This document shows positions 41,130 to 50,240 of a DNA stretch of 64,000 nucleotides, one piece after another. The DNA is from Microbacterium lacus (GTDB lineage: Bacteria; Actinomycetota; Actinomycetes; Actinomycetales; Microbacteriaceae): NCBI RefSeq assembly GCF_002812805.1, contig NZ_NMUM01000009.1, positions 96,789 through 160,788 of the forward strand, given 5' to 3'. The notes beneath the pieces are model-generated. The model saw only the letters and a program-made list of their open reading frames with translations. It was not told the DNA's origin and did no database searches. The position numbers and the translations under genes were made by a program. Position 1 is the stretch's first letter. Each line of letters opens with the position of its first letter.

Positions 41130-42587
41130 CTACTCGACCGCGTCGGCTAGCTCCGCACTGTCATCGAGCGTCCGCTTCGCGATGATCCGAGAGTACTCCC
41201 GGCCGCTGTCCTTGATCGACCGCACCTGAGTCTCATAGTCGACGCGTACGATACCGAAACGCTTCTCATAGCCCCAGGCCCACTCGTAGTTGTCGAGCAA
41301 CGACCAGTAGAAGTATCCGCGCACATCGACGCCCGCCTCGATCGCGTCGAGCGTCGCGCCCAGATGAGCGCGCACGAACGAGACGCGTTCGTCGTCGTGC
41401 ACCCGAACCACGCCGTCCTCGTCTACAGCTTCGTCGTTGTAGGCGGCGCCGTTTTCGGTCACGAAGAGCGAGGTGCCGGATGGTTCGGCGTACTCCTCCC
41501 AGACGCGCACGAGCAGGCGCGTCAAACCCTCCGGCTGCACCTCCCAGTTCATCGGCGTGCGCGGCAGCCCGCGCTCGTGCCAGTGGATGTCCTCAGAGGA
41601 CGGGAAGGGCGATGCGCTCCGTCGGTCCGTCGGGGCATCGCCCGGCGTCGGCGGAACCTTGGGTGGCCGGCCCCCGACGAACTCTCCGTGGTAGTAGTTC
41701 ACGCCGAGCGTGTCGACGGGGGTGGAGATCGTCTCGAGATCGCCGGGCAAGATCGCCGCCCGCAAGGCCGCATCGGCGATCTCGTCGAAGATGTCCGCCG
41801 GGTAGGCGCCCCGGAAGATCGGATCGAGGAACCACCGGTTGAACTGGCCGTCGATCCTTCGTGCGGCGTCGAGGTCTGCCGGGTCGGCGGGGTCGACGGG
41901 ATCGGCCACCGTGAGGTTCAGCGTGATGCCCAGGTTGAGGGACGCATCCCGCGCCCGCAGCTCGCGCACGGTCTGGCCGTGACCGAGCAGCAGATGATGC
42001 GCCGCCAGCATGCCCTCGGACTTGCTGTAGTGACCCGGCGCATGGATACCCGCCGTGTAGCTGAGGAACGACGAGCACCATGGTTCGTTCAGCGTGGTCC
42101 AGACGTTGACACGATCGCCGAGGGCGTCGTGCATGTCGAGCGCATACTCGGTGAATCGATCGGCCGTGTCGCGGTTGGTCCATCCACCCTGCTCCTGCAG
42201 CGCCTGCGGCAGGTCCCAGTGGTAGAGGGTCAGCCACGGCAGGATGTCGGCGTCCAAGAGCTCGTCGACCAAGCGCTTGTAGAAGTCCACTCCCTCGAGG
42301 TTCAGCGCACCACCGTCGGGACGCACGCGCGACCACGATGTCGAGAAGCGGTACGTCTGCAACCCCATCGACTTCATCAGCGCGACATCGTCGCGGTACA
42401 GGTGATAGTGATCGCACGCGACGTCGCCGTTATCGGCGTTGATCACGGCGCCGGGGACCCGCGCGAACGCATCCCAGATCGAGTCGCGGCGGCCACCCTC
42501 GTGTGCCGCACCTTCGATCTGATACGCCGCGGTCGCCGCCCCGAACAGGAAGTTCGAGGGGAACGGACGCTCAGCAGTTTCGGTCAT
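41130..42587 (-). CDS. bglC: GH1 family beta-glucosidase
   Basis: A cytoplasmic retaining glycosidase of 485 residues that would cleave imported cellobiose or other beta-glucosides. FLFGAATAAYQIEGAAHEGG is the conserved N-terminus. The acid/base motif is WTTLNEPWCSS, and the nucleophile motif is FVTENGAAYND. SLLDNYEWAWGYEKRFGIV gives the aglycone-site tryptophans. Two starts are plausible: ATG 42587, matching GH1 alignments, or ATG 42620, which has AAGGG upstream next to the permease stop. It follows the permease gene, and the LacI gene comes next. Confidence 0.94.
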   Translation of the reverse strand: MTETAERPFPSNFLFGAATAAYQIEGAAHEGGRRDSIWDAFARVPGAVINADNGDVACDHYHLYRDDVALMKSMGLQTYRFSTSWSRVRPDGGALNLEGVDFYKRLVDELLDADILPWLTLYHWDLPQALQEQGGWTNRDTADRFTEYALDMHDALGDRVNVWTTLNEPWCSSFLSYTAGIHAPGHYSKSEGMLAAHHLLLGHGQTVRELRARDASLNLGITLNLTVADPVDPADPADLDAARRIDGQFNRWFLDPIFRGAYPADIFDEIADAALRAAILPGDLETISTPVDTLGVNYYHGEFVGGRPPKVPPTPGDAPTDRRSASPFPSSEDIHWHERGLPRTPMNWEVQPEGLTRLLVRVWEEYAEPSGTSLFVTENGAAYNDEAVDEDGVVRVHDDERVSFVRAHLGATLDAIEAGVDVRGYFYWSLLDNYEWAWGYEKRFGIVRVDYETQVRSIKDSGREYSRIIAKRTLDDSAELADAVE

Positions 42588-42621
42588 GAGAGTGGGGGCC
42601 TTTCTGATGACGGTGCTCATG

Positions 42622-43539
42622 TTAGCCCTTCACTGCTCCGGCCATGATGCCGCTGACGAGTTGCTTGCCGGCGAAGGCGAACAGCAGGATCAGCGGGATC
42701 GTTGCGAGCAGGACGCCCGCCAGAACGATGGAATAGTCGACGAAGTAGTTGGACTGCAGGAGCGACAGCGCGACGGGAAGCGTCGGGCTCTGCCGGTCCA
42801 GCACGATGAACGGCCAGAAGAAGTTGTTCCAGGCACCGACGAAGGTGAACAGGAAGAGCATCGCGGCGGCCGGGCGGGCAGCGACCACCCCGATCGTCCA
42901 GAACGTGCGGAGCATGGATGCTCCGTCCACACGCGCCGCTTCGATCAGTTCGTCCGGGACCGCCTGGTTGAGGTACTGCGTCATCCAGAACACCCCGAAA
43001 GCGCTCGTCAGGGCGGGAATGATGACCGCGCCGATGTTGCCCGTCCAACCGAGGTCCGCGAACAGGATGTAGAGCGGCACGACGCCGAGCTGCATCGGCA
43101 CGGCCATCGTGGCGACGACGAACGCGAGCAACCACTTTCCGCCCCGGAAGCGCAGCTTGGCGAACGCCCAGCCCGCCAGCGTCGAGAACACGACGACGGA
43201 TGCCGCGATCACGGTCGAGCTGAAGATCGAGTTCCAGAGCGCCAGCCAGAAGTTGACGGCAGGGTCTCCGACCACCGCCAGCGCATTGGCGATGAAGTTC
43301 CCGCCGGGGATCCACGACATGTTCGGATCGTTGATGGTGGAGGAGTCCCCCGAACCGATCAGGAACGACCAGTAGAAAGGGAAGACCGCCGAGACGAAGA
43401 CCACGCCAAGACCGATGTAGACCCAGACCCCGGCGCGGACGCCGCGGATCTTCTGCACGCGCTCGTTCCGGCGACGGGTCCGCGCGTTCGGGATCCCCTC
43501 TTCCACGATGGCGAGCGGTGGTGTGCTGACCGAAGTCAT
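42622..43539 (-). CDS. cebG: Cellobiose-type ABC permease (MalG/CebG family)
   Basis: A 305-residue permease with six hydrophobic segments. The first helix follows a basic N-terminus (RTRRRNERVQKIRG). The EAA coupling loop is ELIEAARVDGASMLRTFW. GGNFIANALAVVGDPAVNFW resembles the MalG-type extracytoplasmic loop. It pairs with the MalF-type permease encoded upstream, whose stop overlaps its start by four bases (ATG at 43539). The frame stays open upstream across the MalF gene, but the real start is the MTSVSTPPL ATG. Confidence 0.93.
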   Translation of the reverse strand: MTSVSTPPLAIVEEGIPNARTRRRNERVQKIRGVRAGVWVYIGLGVVFVSAVFPFYWSFLIGSGDSSTINDPNMSWIPGGNFIANALAVVGDPAVNFWLALWNSIFSSTVIAASVVVFSTLAGWAFAKLRFRGGKWLLAFVVATMAVPMQLGVVPLYILFADLGWTGNIGAVIIPALTSAFGVFWMTQYLNQAVPDELIEAARVDGASMLRTFWTIGVVAARPAAAMLFLFTFVGAWNNFFWPFIVLDRQSPTLPVALSLLQSNYFVDYSIVLAGVLLATIPLILLFAFAGKQLVSGIMAGAVKG

Positions 43540-44567
43540 CGCTGCGTTCCTTTCCGGCGTCGGCGGGGTGCGACCACGCCGCGGCCGCCCTCCCCGCGCA
43601 CGAGGCGACGGGTGATGAACAGGTTGATCAAGCCGATGAGCAGGATGATCGCGAACAGAATCCACGCGAGCGCGGCCGCCCTGCCGAAGTTGAACTCGCC
43701 CCAGCCGATGTTGTAGAGGTACAGCGTGATCGTCAACCACTGCTGAGCGGCACCGCCCTGGCCCGTGTTGTCGAACATGCGCGGCTCGTCGAAGATCTGC
43801 AGGCCGCCGATCGTCGAGGTGATGATCACGAAGATCAGGGTCGGGCGGAGCGAGGGAAGCGTGATGCTGATGAACTGGCGGAACGCGTTGGCGCCGTCCA
43901 CGGTCGCTGCCTCGTAGTACTCGCGCGGCACAGCCTGCATCGCGGCGAGCAAGATGAGCGCGTTGTAGCCCGTCCATCGGAAGTTGACCATGGTCGCGAT
44001 CGCGATGTGGCTCCAGAACGGATCCTTGTGCCACGGGATCGCGTCGAGACCGATGCTGGTCAGGATGTTGTTCACGAGGCCGTAGTTGTCGCCGAACATG
44101 TTGCTGAAGATCAGCGCAACCGCGACCGGTGCCATCACGAACGGCAGCAGAACGCTCATCCGCCAGAACGTCTTGGCGCGGATGTTGCGGTCGAGCATCG
44201 CGGCGATGAACAACGCCAGGATCAGCTGCGGCACGGACGAGAGCAAGAAGATGCTGAACGTGTTGCGCAGCGCGGTCCAGAACTTCGGATCGTTCAAGAT
44301 CCAGATGTATTGCTCCAGGCCGACGAAGGCCCCGGAATTGCGGACCAGGTCCCACTCCTGCAGCGAGATGACCGCCGTGAACGCGATCGGGAACAGGCCG
44401 ACGATCGCGAACAGGATGAAGAACGGAGAGATGTAGATGTAGGGCGAGAACTTCAGGTCCCACCGGCTTAGCCGGTTCCTGAAAGACAGGACTGGTCGCG
44501 GGCGCCCGGCGGGCGGCGGGGACGAGTCCTCGGATGAGATGCGGGGGCGAGCTTCGGTCGCGGTCAC
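43536..44567 (-). CDS. cebF: Cellobiose-type ABC permease (MalF/CebF family)
   Basis: A 343-residue permease with six or seven membrane segments. SPYIYISPFFILFAIVGLFP is the first helix after a Pro-rich tail. The EAA loop is PREYYEAATVDGANAFRQF. It forms the heterodimeric channel with the next protein. A GC hairpin separates it from the solute-binding gene, which probably sets expression ratios. Its start at 44567 is 84 bases from the upstream stop. The substrate, cellobiose or related, is inferred from the operon. Confidence 0.92.
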   Translation of the reverse strand: MTATEARPRISSEDSSPPPAGRPRPVLSFRNRLSRWDLKFSPYIYISPFFILFAIVGLFPIAFTAVISLQEWDLVRNSGAFVGLEQYIWILNDPKFWTALRNTFSIFLLSSVPQLILALFIAAMLDRNIRAKTFWRMSVLLPFVMAPVAVALIFSNMFGDNYGLVNNILTSIGLDAIPWHKDPFWSHIAIATMVNFRWTGYNALILLAAMQAVPREYYEAATVDGANAFRQFISITLPSLRPTLIFVIITSTIGGLQIFDEPRMFDNTGQGGAAQQWLTITLYLYNIGWGEFNFGRAAALAWILFAIILLIGLINLFITRRLVRGEGGRGVVAPRRRRKGTQR

Positions 44568-44602
44568 GGGGGGCTCCGTATCGGTGAGGTCGAGAGCGGT
44601 CA

Positions 44603-44642
44603 GGGGGTGGGGCGAGCTATTTGGTCAGCGCGCCCCAACCCC
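44603..44642 (-). promoter_or_regulatory. Intercistronic hairpin between binding protein and permease genes
   Basis: GGGGGTGGGGCG (44603-44614) pairs with CGCCCCAACCCC (44631-44642) at 11 of 12 positions. Placed after the solute-binding gene, such hairpins commonly stabilise or attenuate transcripts so that the binding protein is made in excess over the permeases. Confidence 0.55.
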
Positions 44643-44651
44643 TTCCGGTCA

Positions 44652-45926
44652 TCAGAAGGCGTCGACCTCGGTGACCCAGGTGTTCCACGAGGTGGTCTGG
44701 TCTTCGACACCATCGAAGACACGAGTCACCGCGTTCTGCAGAGCGTCGTGGTACTTGAAGTAGTTCGCGCTCTTGTACGGGGCAACCGTCACGGCCTCGG
44801 CACGGTTGGCACCGATCTCGCCGGTCGGGGCGTCGTTGAAGTACGGGTTGACGAATTCCGTCAGCTCGGGGTTCGTGTACGCCTCGACCTGGCTCGGGAA
44901 CGTGCCGGCCTCGACGAACGCCTTGAGCTGTTGCTCGGGCGCGGTCAGCCAGTCGGCCAAGGCAAGCGCCGCGTCGACGTTCGCACCGTTGGCGGGCACC
45001 GTCAGGTACGAGCCACCCCAGTTACCGCCGCCGCCGGGGAAGACGTCTGCGACATCCCAACCGGTGACATCGGGCGCGTTACCCGAGATGATGCCGAGCA
45101 TCCAGCCGGGGCAGAGCATCGCGGCGAACTCGCCGTTGGTCATCGAGGCGTTCCAGTCATCGCTCCACTGGCCCGCGTATGCCGCGTTGGGGATCGCGCG
45201 CTCGACGACCAGGCTGTAGGCGTCAGCGATGTCGGGGTTCTCCGTCGCGATGATGGTGCCATCGGGCTCGTCGTACGTGTACTCCATCTGGTTGACGATG
45301 CCCTGCAGAACAGAGTTGGCCGAGTCGATCATCGGCTTACCCGTGGCGGTCTTGTACTGATCGGCGATGTCGAGGAAGTGGTTCCAGTCGCCCTCGAAGA
45401 GGGTCGCGACCTCGGCGCGGTCGGTCGGAAGACCGGCGGCGGCGAACAGGTCCGACCGGTAGCAGATGGACTGCGGGCCGATGTCGGTGCCGAAACCGAC
45501 GAGACGTCCGTCTCCGTCCGTGGCTCCCGCTTCCTTCCAGTCCAGCCAGCGGCCCTTCGCGCTGTCCGGCACCTCGGCGAGCAGGTCGGAGTACTGCATG
45601 GCCTCGGCGAACCAGTCGATCTCGACGCCCTCGATGTCGGCGAGGCCTTCCTTCCCGAGCTTCTGGAAGTAGTTGGCACGGGCATCGCCGGACTCGGCGG
45701 CCTTGTTGTGCACGATCTCGATGTCGGGGTTTTCGTCCATGTACTCCTGCAGGAGCGCGTCGGTGTACCCGAAATTGTTGAATGTGGCGATCGTGAGCGT
45801 GGTCTTTCCGTCGGCGTCGCCGGACGGGGAGTCGCTTCCTCCACCGGCGCAGCCGGCGAGAACGATGGCGGAAGCGGAGAATGCTGCGACGATGGCGGCA
45901 CTCCGGCGCATGGCGCGTGAGTTCAC
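44652..45926 (-). CDS. cebE: Cellobiose-type ABC solute-binding lipoprotein (CebE family)
   Basis: A 424-residue family 1 solute-binding protein. SAIVLAGCAGGGS is a lipobox with the lipidated Cys after VLAG. TLTIATFNNFGYTDALLQEY and YMDENPDIEIVHNKA start the binding fold. WEGDWNH-type and LCPGWMLGIISGN motifs are found in CebE-like proteins. GTG at 45926 follows GAAGGAG by five bases. The gene is first in the operon cebE-cebF-cebG-bglC-cebR and directly behind the operator array. Cello-oligosaccharide specificity is inferred from the boxes and the beta-glucosidase. Confidence 0.9.
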   Translation of the reverse strand: MNSRAMRRSAAIVAAFSASAIVLAGCAGGGSDSPSGDADGKTTLTIATFNNFGYTDALLQEYMDENPDIEIVHNKAAESGDARANYFQKLGKEGLADIEGVEIDWFAEAMQYSDLLAEVPDSAKGRWLDWKEAGATDGDGRLVGFGTDIGPQSICYRSDLFAAAGLPTDRAEVATLFEGDWNHFLDIADQYKTATGKPMIDSANSVLQGIVNQMEYTYDEPDGTIIATENPDIADAYSLVVERAIPNAAYAGQWSDDWNASMTNGEFAAMLCPGWMLGIISGNAPDVTGWDVADVFPGGGGNWGGSYLTVPANGANVDAALALADWLTAPEQQLKAFVEAGTFPSQVEAYTNPELTEFVNPYFNDAPTGEIGANRAEAVTVAPYKSANYFKYHDALQNAVTRVFDGVEDQTTSWNTWVTEVDAF

Positions 45927-46230
45927 TGTCACTCCTTCGTGATGGTCGTTGAGTATTGCGCGTGACGTCGGGTTCGTTCCCGCCATCATCTGATCCCGTG
46001 GGAGCGTTCCCATCGGTGGAGGAAACGTTATGGGAGCGTTCCCATCAGATCAAGAGAGCGGTCCCAATGGATAGTCACAGTTTGGTCACGACGTCGAAAC
46101 GTACAGTTGCGGACCCGGCTGCTACCGAAAGCCCCGATACGAAGGGCGTCACGGACGGCGTCACGAATGCGGTCGTGACGCGGCCGTAGACTGGGACGGC
46201 AACCCCGCCCCCGACAGCCGGAGCTCTCAC
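45927..46230. other. Intergenic region between cellobiose operon and purS
   Basis: A 304-base divergent promoter region. The left half holds the CebR-type boxes described separately. The right half holds a CGTCACG repeat (about 46147-46176) and TAGACT (46187-46192) as a possible purS -10. The purS ribosome-binding site GGAG is near 46219-46222. Confidence 0.6.
45999..46066 (-). promoter_or_regulatory. CebR-type operator array (three copies)
   Basis: Two identical boxes TGGGAGCGTTCCCA at 45999-46012 and 46031-46044, plus a degenerate third copy at 46053-46066 matching 11 of 14 positions. The Streptomyces CebR consensus is TGGGAGCGCTCCCA. Centre spacings are 32 and 22 bases, near three and two helical turns, so bound repressors could lie on one face. 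The array precedes the binding protein gene. Confidence 0.85.
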
Positions 46231-46524
46231 ATGCCCACCATCGTCGTCGACGTCATGCCCAAGGCAGAGCTGCTCGACCCGCAGGGAAAGGCCGTCACGG
46301 GCGCGCTTTCGCGTCTGGGGGTCCAGGATTTCAGTGCCGTCCGCATGGGTAAGCGCTTCGAACTCACCGTAGACGGCGAGGTCACGGAGGATGTTCTCGC
46401 GACCGCGCGCCGCATCGCCGACGAGATCCTCTCGAACTCGGTCATCGAAGACGTCGTGGAAATTTCGGTCGTCGAGAGCACGGTCGTCGAGAGCAAGGTC
46501 GCCGAGAGCACGGTCGTCGAGTGA
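46231..46524 (+). CDS. purS: Phosphoribosylformylglycinamidine synthase subunit PurS
   Basis: The small structural subunit of the FGAM synthase complex, bridging PurL and PurQ. The 97-residue protein starts [20 protein letters not shown] and contains the family core [15 protein letters not shown] and [10 protein letters not shown]. The last 18 residues are an odd repeat tail ([18 protein letters not shown]), longer than in typical PurS. The tail is coded by near-identical GTCGTCGAGAGCA repeats. It overlaps purQ by four bases (GTGA). Confidence 0.93.
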   Translation: MPTIVVDVMPKAELLDPQGKAVTGALSRLGVQDFSAVRMGKRFELTVDGEVTEDVLATARRIADEILSNSVIEDVVEISVVESTVVESKVAESTVVE

Positions 46525-47228
46525 GCCGCCCCCGCATCGGGGTCGTCACCTTCCCGGGATCCCTCGACGACGCCGACGCCCGCCGTGCGGTGCGCCTCGC
46601 CGGCGGCGAGCCGGTCGCACTCTGGCACGGCGACCACGACCTCCACGGCGTCGACGCGATCGTCCTGCCGGGCGGGTTCAGCTACGGCGACTACCTGCGC
46701 GCCGGTGCGATCGCCGCGCGCGCGCCGATCATGTCCGACATCCGCGACGCGGCGGACAAGGGCATGCCGGTCCTCGGCATCTGCAACGGATTCCAGATGC
46801 TCGTCGAGGCGCACCTGCTGCCGGGAGGACTCATCCGCAACGCCCACCAGCAGTTCATCCGCCGCGACCAGCGCTTGAGCGTCGAGAACGCCGATACCGC
46901 CTGGACGAGCGGCTTCGAAGCCGGACAAGAGATCGTTATCCCGCTGAAGAACGGCGACGGCGGTTACATCGCCGACGACGAGACGCTGGATCGCATCGAA
47001 GGCGAAGGGCAGGTCGCCTTCCGCTACGTCGGAGTGAACCCGAACGGGTCGCTCCGCGACATCGCCGGCGTGACGAACGCCCGCGGCAACGTCGTCGGCC
47101 TCATGCCGCACCCCGAGCACGCCGTCGAACCGGGCTTCGGGCCGGACACCTCGGTCGCGATGCGTTCGGGCGAAGACGGACGTGTCTTCTTCGCCAGTGC
47201 GATCGCCGCGGTGCTGCAAAACGCCTGA
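46521..47228 (+). CDS. purQ: Phosphoribosylformylglycinamidine synthase subunit PurQ
   Basis: The glutaminase subunit of FGAM synthase, supplying ammonia to PurL. In the 235-residue class I amidotransferase, the Cys nucleophile is in [12 protein letters not shown], and the His/Glu pair is in [34 protein letters not shown] is the N-terminus. Its GTG start overlaps purS. purL is not in this window, so the complex must be completed elsewhere. Confidence 0.95.
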   Translation: MSRPRIGVVTFPGSLDDADARRAVRLAGGEPVALWHGDHDLHGVDAIVLPGGFSYGDYLRAGAIAARAPIMSDIRDAADKGMPVLGICNGFQMLVEAHLLPGGLIRNAHQQFIRRDQRLSVENADTAWTSGFEAGQEIVIPLKNGDGGYIADDETLDRIEGEGQVAFRYVGVNPNGSLRDIAGVTNARGNVVGLMPHPEHAVEPGFGPDTSVAMRSGEDGRVFFASAIAAVLQNA

Positions 47229-47255
47229 CGCGGCGGAGCCCGCTAGCGTCGAAGG

Positions 47256-48188
47256 ATGAACCGCGCGCCCCGCACGCTCACCGTTACCGTTCCCTCCCCC
47301 CAGGTTCTCGAAGACCTCGGCCCCATGCCGGATGGCGTCGAAGTGCTGGTGTGGCCGATGGACGGGCCGGCACCGCGAAAGCGACTCGACCTCGTGGTCG
47401 TGCCGTACATGTCGGGCGGAAGCGGCTTCCGTTGGCTCGACGGCGTCGAGACCGGCGTGCTGCAGGGCCAGTCCATCGGCTACGACGAGGTTGCGGTTCA
47501 CCTACCTCCCGGGCGACAGTTCGCCAACGCGGCATCGGTGCATGAGACGGCCACCTCCGAGTTGGCGCTCGCACTCGTTCTCGCGGCGCAGCGGCGCCTC
47601 CCCGAGCTCGTGCACGCGCAGGCCGCCCAGACCTGGATGCAGGAGCGGAGCACCGGTCTCGCCGACCAGCGTGTGCTGCTGCTCGGCTACGGCGGAGTCG
47701 GAAAGGCGACCGCCGCGCGCCTCGCGCCCTTTGAGGTCGATCTCGTGCCGGTGGCGACGCAGGCCCGCGACGAAGACGGGGTGCACGTGCACGGTGTCGA
47801 CGAGCTGCCGGAGCTGCTTCCCCACGCCGACATCGTCATCCTGACCCTGCCCGGAGGGGACGCGACGCGGCACATCGTCGACGACGCCGTGCTGGCTGCG
47901 CTGCCGGATGGTGCGCTGGTGGTCAACGTGGGTCGTGGCTCCTTGATCGACACCGCCGCGCTGGTCGATCACGCCGGTCGTGGCCGTATCCGCGCTGCGC
48001 TCGACGTCACCGATCCGGAGCCGCTGCCCGCGGGGCATCCCCTCTGGGCCTCTCCCGGGGTACTGATCGCGCCGCACGTCGGCGGTTTGACGGCGGCGAT
48101 GCGACCGCGTGCGGCTCGCCTGATCCGTCAGCAGATCGAGCGGCTGCTGCGGGGCGAGGCGCCGCTCAACGTCGTGATCGGCGGCTGA
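47256..48188 (+). CDS. D-isomer-specific 2-hydroxyacid dehydrogenase family protein
   Basis: An NAD(P)-dependent dehydrogenase of 310 residues. The Rossmann motif LLLGYGGVGKATAARLA is at about 145-161. VVNVGRGSLIDTAALVDH and VTDPEPLPAGHPLW are typical, with the catalytic His in IAPHVGG. It resembles the GhrA/phosphoglycerate-dehydrogenase group, acting on glyoxylate or hydroxypyruvate. The substrate is not clear from sequence. ATG 47256 is six bases after TAGCGT (47244-47249), with AAGGA also close by. The promoter may be leaderless. Confidence 0.9.
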   Translation: MNRAPRTLTVTVPSPQVLEDLGPMPDGVEVLVWPMDGPAPRKRLDLVVVPYMSGGSGFRWLDGVETGVLQGQSIGYDEVAVHLPPGRQFANAASVHETATSELALALVLAAQRRLPELVHAQAAQTWMQERSTGLADQRVLLLGYGGVGKATAARLAPFEVDLVPVATQARDEDGVHVHGVDELPELLPHADIVILTLPGGDATRHIVDDAVLAALPDGALVVNVGRGSLIDTAALVDHAGRGRIRAALDVTDPEPLPAGHPLWASPGVLIAPHVGGLTAAMRPRAARLIRQQIERLLRGEAPLNVVIGG

Positions 48189-48206
48189 CCGAGAGCTACC
48201 CGTCGC

Positions 48207-48851
48207 TCAGCCGTCGGTGGCGGGCCCACTGTCGATCATGGGTCCACTGCCGATCGTGGGCGGAGTATCGATGTCGTCGCCCGACCAGAGGTCTTCGCAG
48301 GGGACCGAGAGCGCGTCGTGGCTCGCGAGGTAGGCACGCGCGCCACGATCCCCCGACAGGGCGTGTGCGAGCGGATCGAAGTGCTCGGCACCGATCAGGA
48401 CCGGATGACCCGGGTCGCCACCGTACGTCGCCTGCACGAGTGCCCGCCTCGGTGCGGCCGCCGCGGCGGCGATGACCCGGCGGACGACGGCGGGTGGAGC
48501 ATCCGGCGTGTCCACCGGCATGATGACGAGCGCTGACGCGGATCGCTCGCGCGCCGCGGCGAGCCCCGTCGAGATCGTGGCGGACAGGCCGAGTTGCCAG
48601 TCGGGCACGACGACGATCTCGGCCCCGGGCGGGACGAGGTCGTGTGCTTCCGGCGCCGATGCCCCGAGCGCCACGAGCACCCGACCGCATCCCCCCGCGC
48701 GCAGCGTGTTCACGGCCCGAACGACCCACGGCACGCCGTCGCCGTCTCGGGCAAGCGCCTTCGGGCCGCCGAACCGTGTGCCCGCGCCGGCCGCGAGCAC
48801 GAGACCGAAGATCGCATCGGACTGTTGGTCGCTGCTCTCCGACGGGCGCAT
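48207..48851 (-). CDS. MobA-like NTP transferase (molybdopterin cytidylyltransferase type)
   Basis: A 214-residue nucleotidyltransferase. The GLVLAAGAGTRFGGPKAL loop is the NTP-binding signature of the MobA/MocA family. VVVPDWQLGLSATISTGLAAA and IMPVDTPDAPPAVV are conserved. MocA-type enzymes make the molybdopterin cytosine dinucleotide cofactor of xanthine dehydrogenases. That fits the molybdenum hydroxylase genes just downstream. The C-terminus ends in a short repeat (PTIGSGPMIDSGPATDG). The ATG at 48851 is the likely start; one at 48881 adds ten residues. Confidence 0.85.
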   Translation of the reverse strand: MRPSESSDQQSDAIFGLVLAAGAGTRFGGPKALARDGDGVPWVVRAVNTLRAGGCGRVLVALGASAPEAHDLVPPGAEIVVVPDWQLGLSATISTGLAAARERSASALVIMPVDTPDAPPAVVRRVIAAAAAAPRRALVQATYGGDPGHPVLIGAEHFDPLAHALSGDRGARAYLASHDALSVPCEDLWSGDDIDTPPTIGSGPMIDSGPATDG

Positions 48852-48901
48852 GGTGCCGTCAGCGTATCGTGCAGGAAACATCGCGCGACTAGCGTTGCAG
48901 G

Positions 48902-49999
48902 ATGCTCGAACTCGCCGCAGACCTGCTGCCGCGTCTCGCAGATGGAGAGTCGGTGGCGGTCGTCACCGTGACACGTGTCGCGCGCAGCGCTCCGCGGGGG
49001 CTCGGGGCTTCGATGGCCATCACGGCGGACGGCTCGGTGATCGGCTCGATCTCCGGCGGCTGTGTCGAGGGCGACGCGATCGTGCTCGCTCATGCCGTGC
49101 TGGCAGATGGCGCGGCGCGCGCGGCGCGGTTCGGGTTCAGCGACGAGCGCGCGCACGCCGCGGGCCTCGCGTGTGGCGGCGAGGTGGAGGTGCTCGCGTA
49201 CGTCCTGCGACCCGACGACGACGTGGCGCGGCACGCTCTCGAGGCAGCCGCTCGCGATGAGCGCGTCACCGTCGCCCTCGGTATCCGCGCTCCTCTCGAG
49301 GGGGTCGTCGCCGACGCATCCGGCCTGTCGCGGATCGCTGCCGAGGCGCTCCCCGAGTTGGACGCGGCCGCGCTCTTGGCGGAGACGACCCCGATCGCAG
49401 ACCGCGCGTGGCTCTCGGTGTCTCAGGCTCCGCGCGCCCGACTCATCGTCGTGGGCGCGGGGGAACACGCGGCAGCGCTGTGTCGGGTGGCCAGCGCGGC
49501 GGGTTACGCGGTCACCGTGTGCGACCCCTGGCCGTTGCTGGCGACGTCGGAGCGTTTCCCCGACGCATCCGACATCGTGATCGCCGATCCCGGCGAGTAT
49601 CTGACGTCGCTTGCCGAGCAGGCGGGCTCGATCGATGCCCGGACGGCCGTCTGCGTGCTCTCCCACGACGAACGGATCGACATTCCTGCTCTTCATGCCG
49701 CACTCGGAATGAACGTCGGTTTCGTCGGCGCGATGGGTGCTCGGAGCACGGTGGAGCAGCGTGGGCTTGCGCTGCGTGAGCGCGGGGTGAAGGACGCCGA
49801 CCTGGCCCGCCTGCACTCTCCGCTCGGCCTGGACCTCGGCGGATCGTCGCCGGAAGAAGCCGCTGTCGCCGCCATTGCCGAGATCATCGCGTCGCGGTAC
49901 GGGACATCGGGTGTTCCGCTGCGGGATGCCCGCGGCCCGATCCACGCCCGCACGCCTGCCTCCCCCGCGAGCCCCGCGCCGACCTGCTCGCCCCTCTAG
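48902..49999 (+). CDS. XdhC/CoxI family maturation protein
   Basis: A 365-residue accessory protein that delivers sulfurated molybdenum cofactor to xanthine-dehydrogenase-type enzymes. VTVTRVARSAPRGLGASMAI and ISGGCVEGDAIVLA form the N-terminal XdhC domain. The C-terminal domain is Rossmann-like (LIVVGAGEHAAALCRVAS), with CVLSHDERIDIPALHAAL and FVGAMGAR. TAGCGT (48890-48895) lies six bases before the ATG, so it may be leaderless. The stop is followed by a palindromic repeat and then the nucleoside phosphorylase and hydroxylase genes. Confidence 0.9.
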   Translation: MLELAADLLPRLADGESVAVVTVTRVARSAPRGLGASMAITADGSVIGSISGGCVEGDAIVLAHAVLADGAARAARFGFSDERAHAAGLACGGEVEVLAYVLRPDDDVARHALEAAARDERVTVALGIRAPLEGVVADASGLSRIAAEALPELDAAALLAETTPIADRAWLSVSQAPRARLIVVGAGEHAAALCRVASAAGYAVTVCDPWPLLATSERFPDASDIVIADPGEYLTSLAEQAGSIDARTAVCVLSHDERIDIPALHAALGMNVGFVGAMGARSTVEQRGLALRERGVKDADLARLHSPLGLDLGGSSPEEAAVAAIAEIIASRYGTSGVPLRDARGPIHARTPASPASPAPTCSPL

Positions 50000-50024
50000 C
50001 CGCGTGCCTGGGTGCGGTCTTCAC

Positions 50025-50091
50025 CGAAACACCCCGCGCGCGACGAAACACCCCTCGCCATGGGGTGTCTGGGCGCACGTAGGGTGTTTCG
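50025..50091. repeat. 67-bp palindromic repeat, copy 2 (CGAAACACC family)
   Basis: Imperfect inverted repeat with 30-base arms (50025-50054 and 50062-50091) and a 7-base loop. CGAAACACCC and CACCCC ends pair exactly, with a middle containing mismatches. It shares with the 9929-9997 element the outer CGAAACACC/GGTGTTTCG ends, an inner AAACACCCC motif and near-equal length, though the middle differs. It sits 26 bases after the xdhC stop. Confidence 0.8.
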
Positions 50092-50240
50092 CCGTCGCCT
50101 CGGCTCGCGCGACACGGTGCTACGCTCTCGGCACTGCGTGTCCTAACAACCATGACCTCCCGGCGATCGTCGGTGGACCGAGCCGGTGGCTCAGGGCGGG
50201 GACTGCTGACTTCACCCGTCACAGCATCCCGGAGGCCACC

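Noticed and set aside
43540..44463. A single fused protein covering both cellobiose permeases
   Set aside because: The open frame upstream of 43539 is a shadow of the MalF-type gene, which is intact in another frame with its own EAA loop. The MalG gene has a clear overlapping start.
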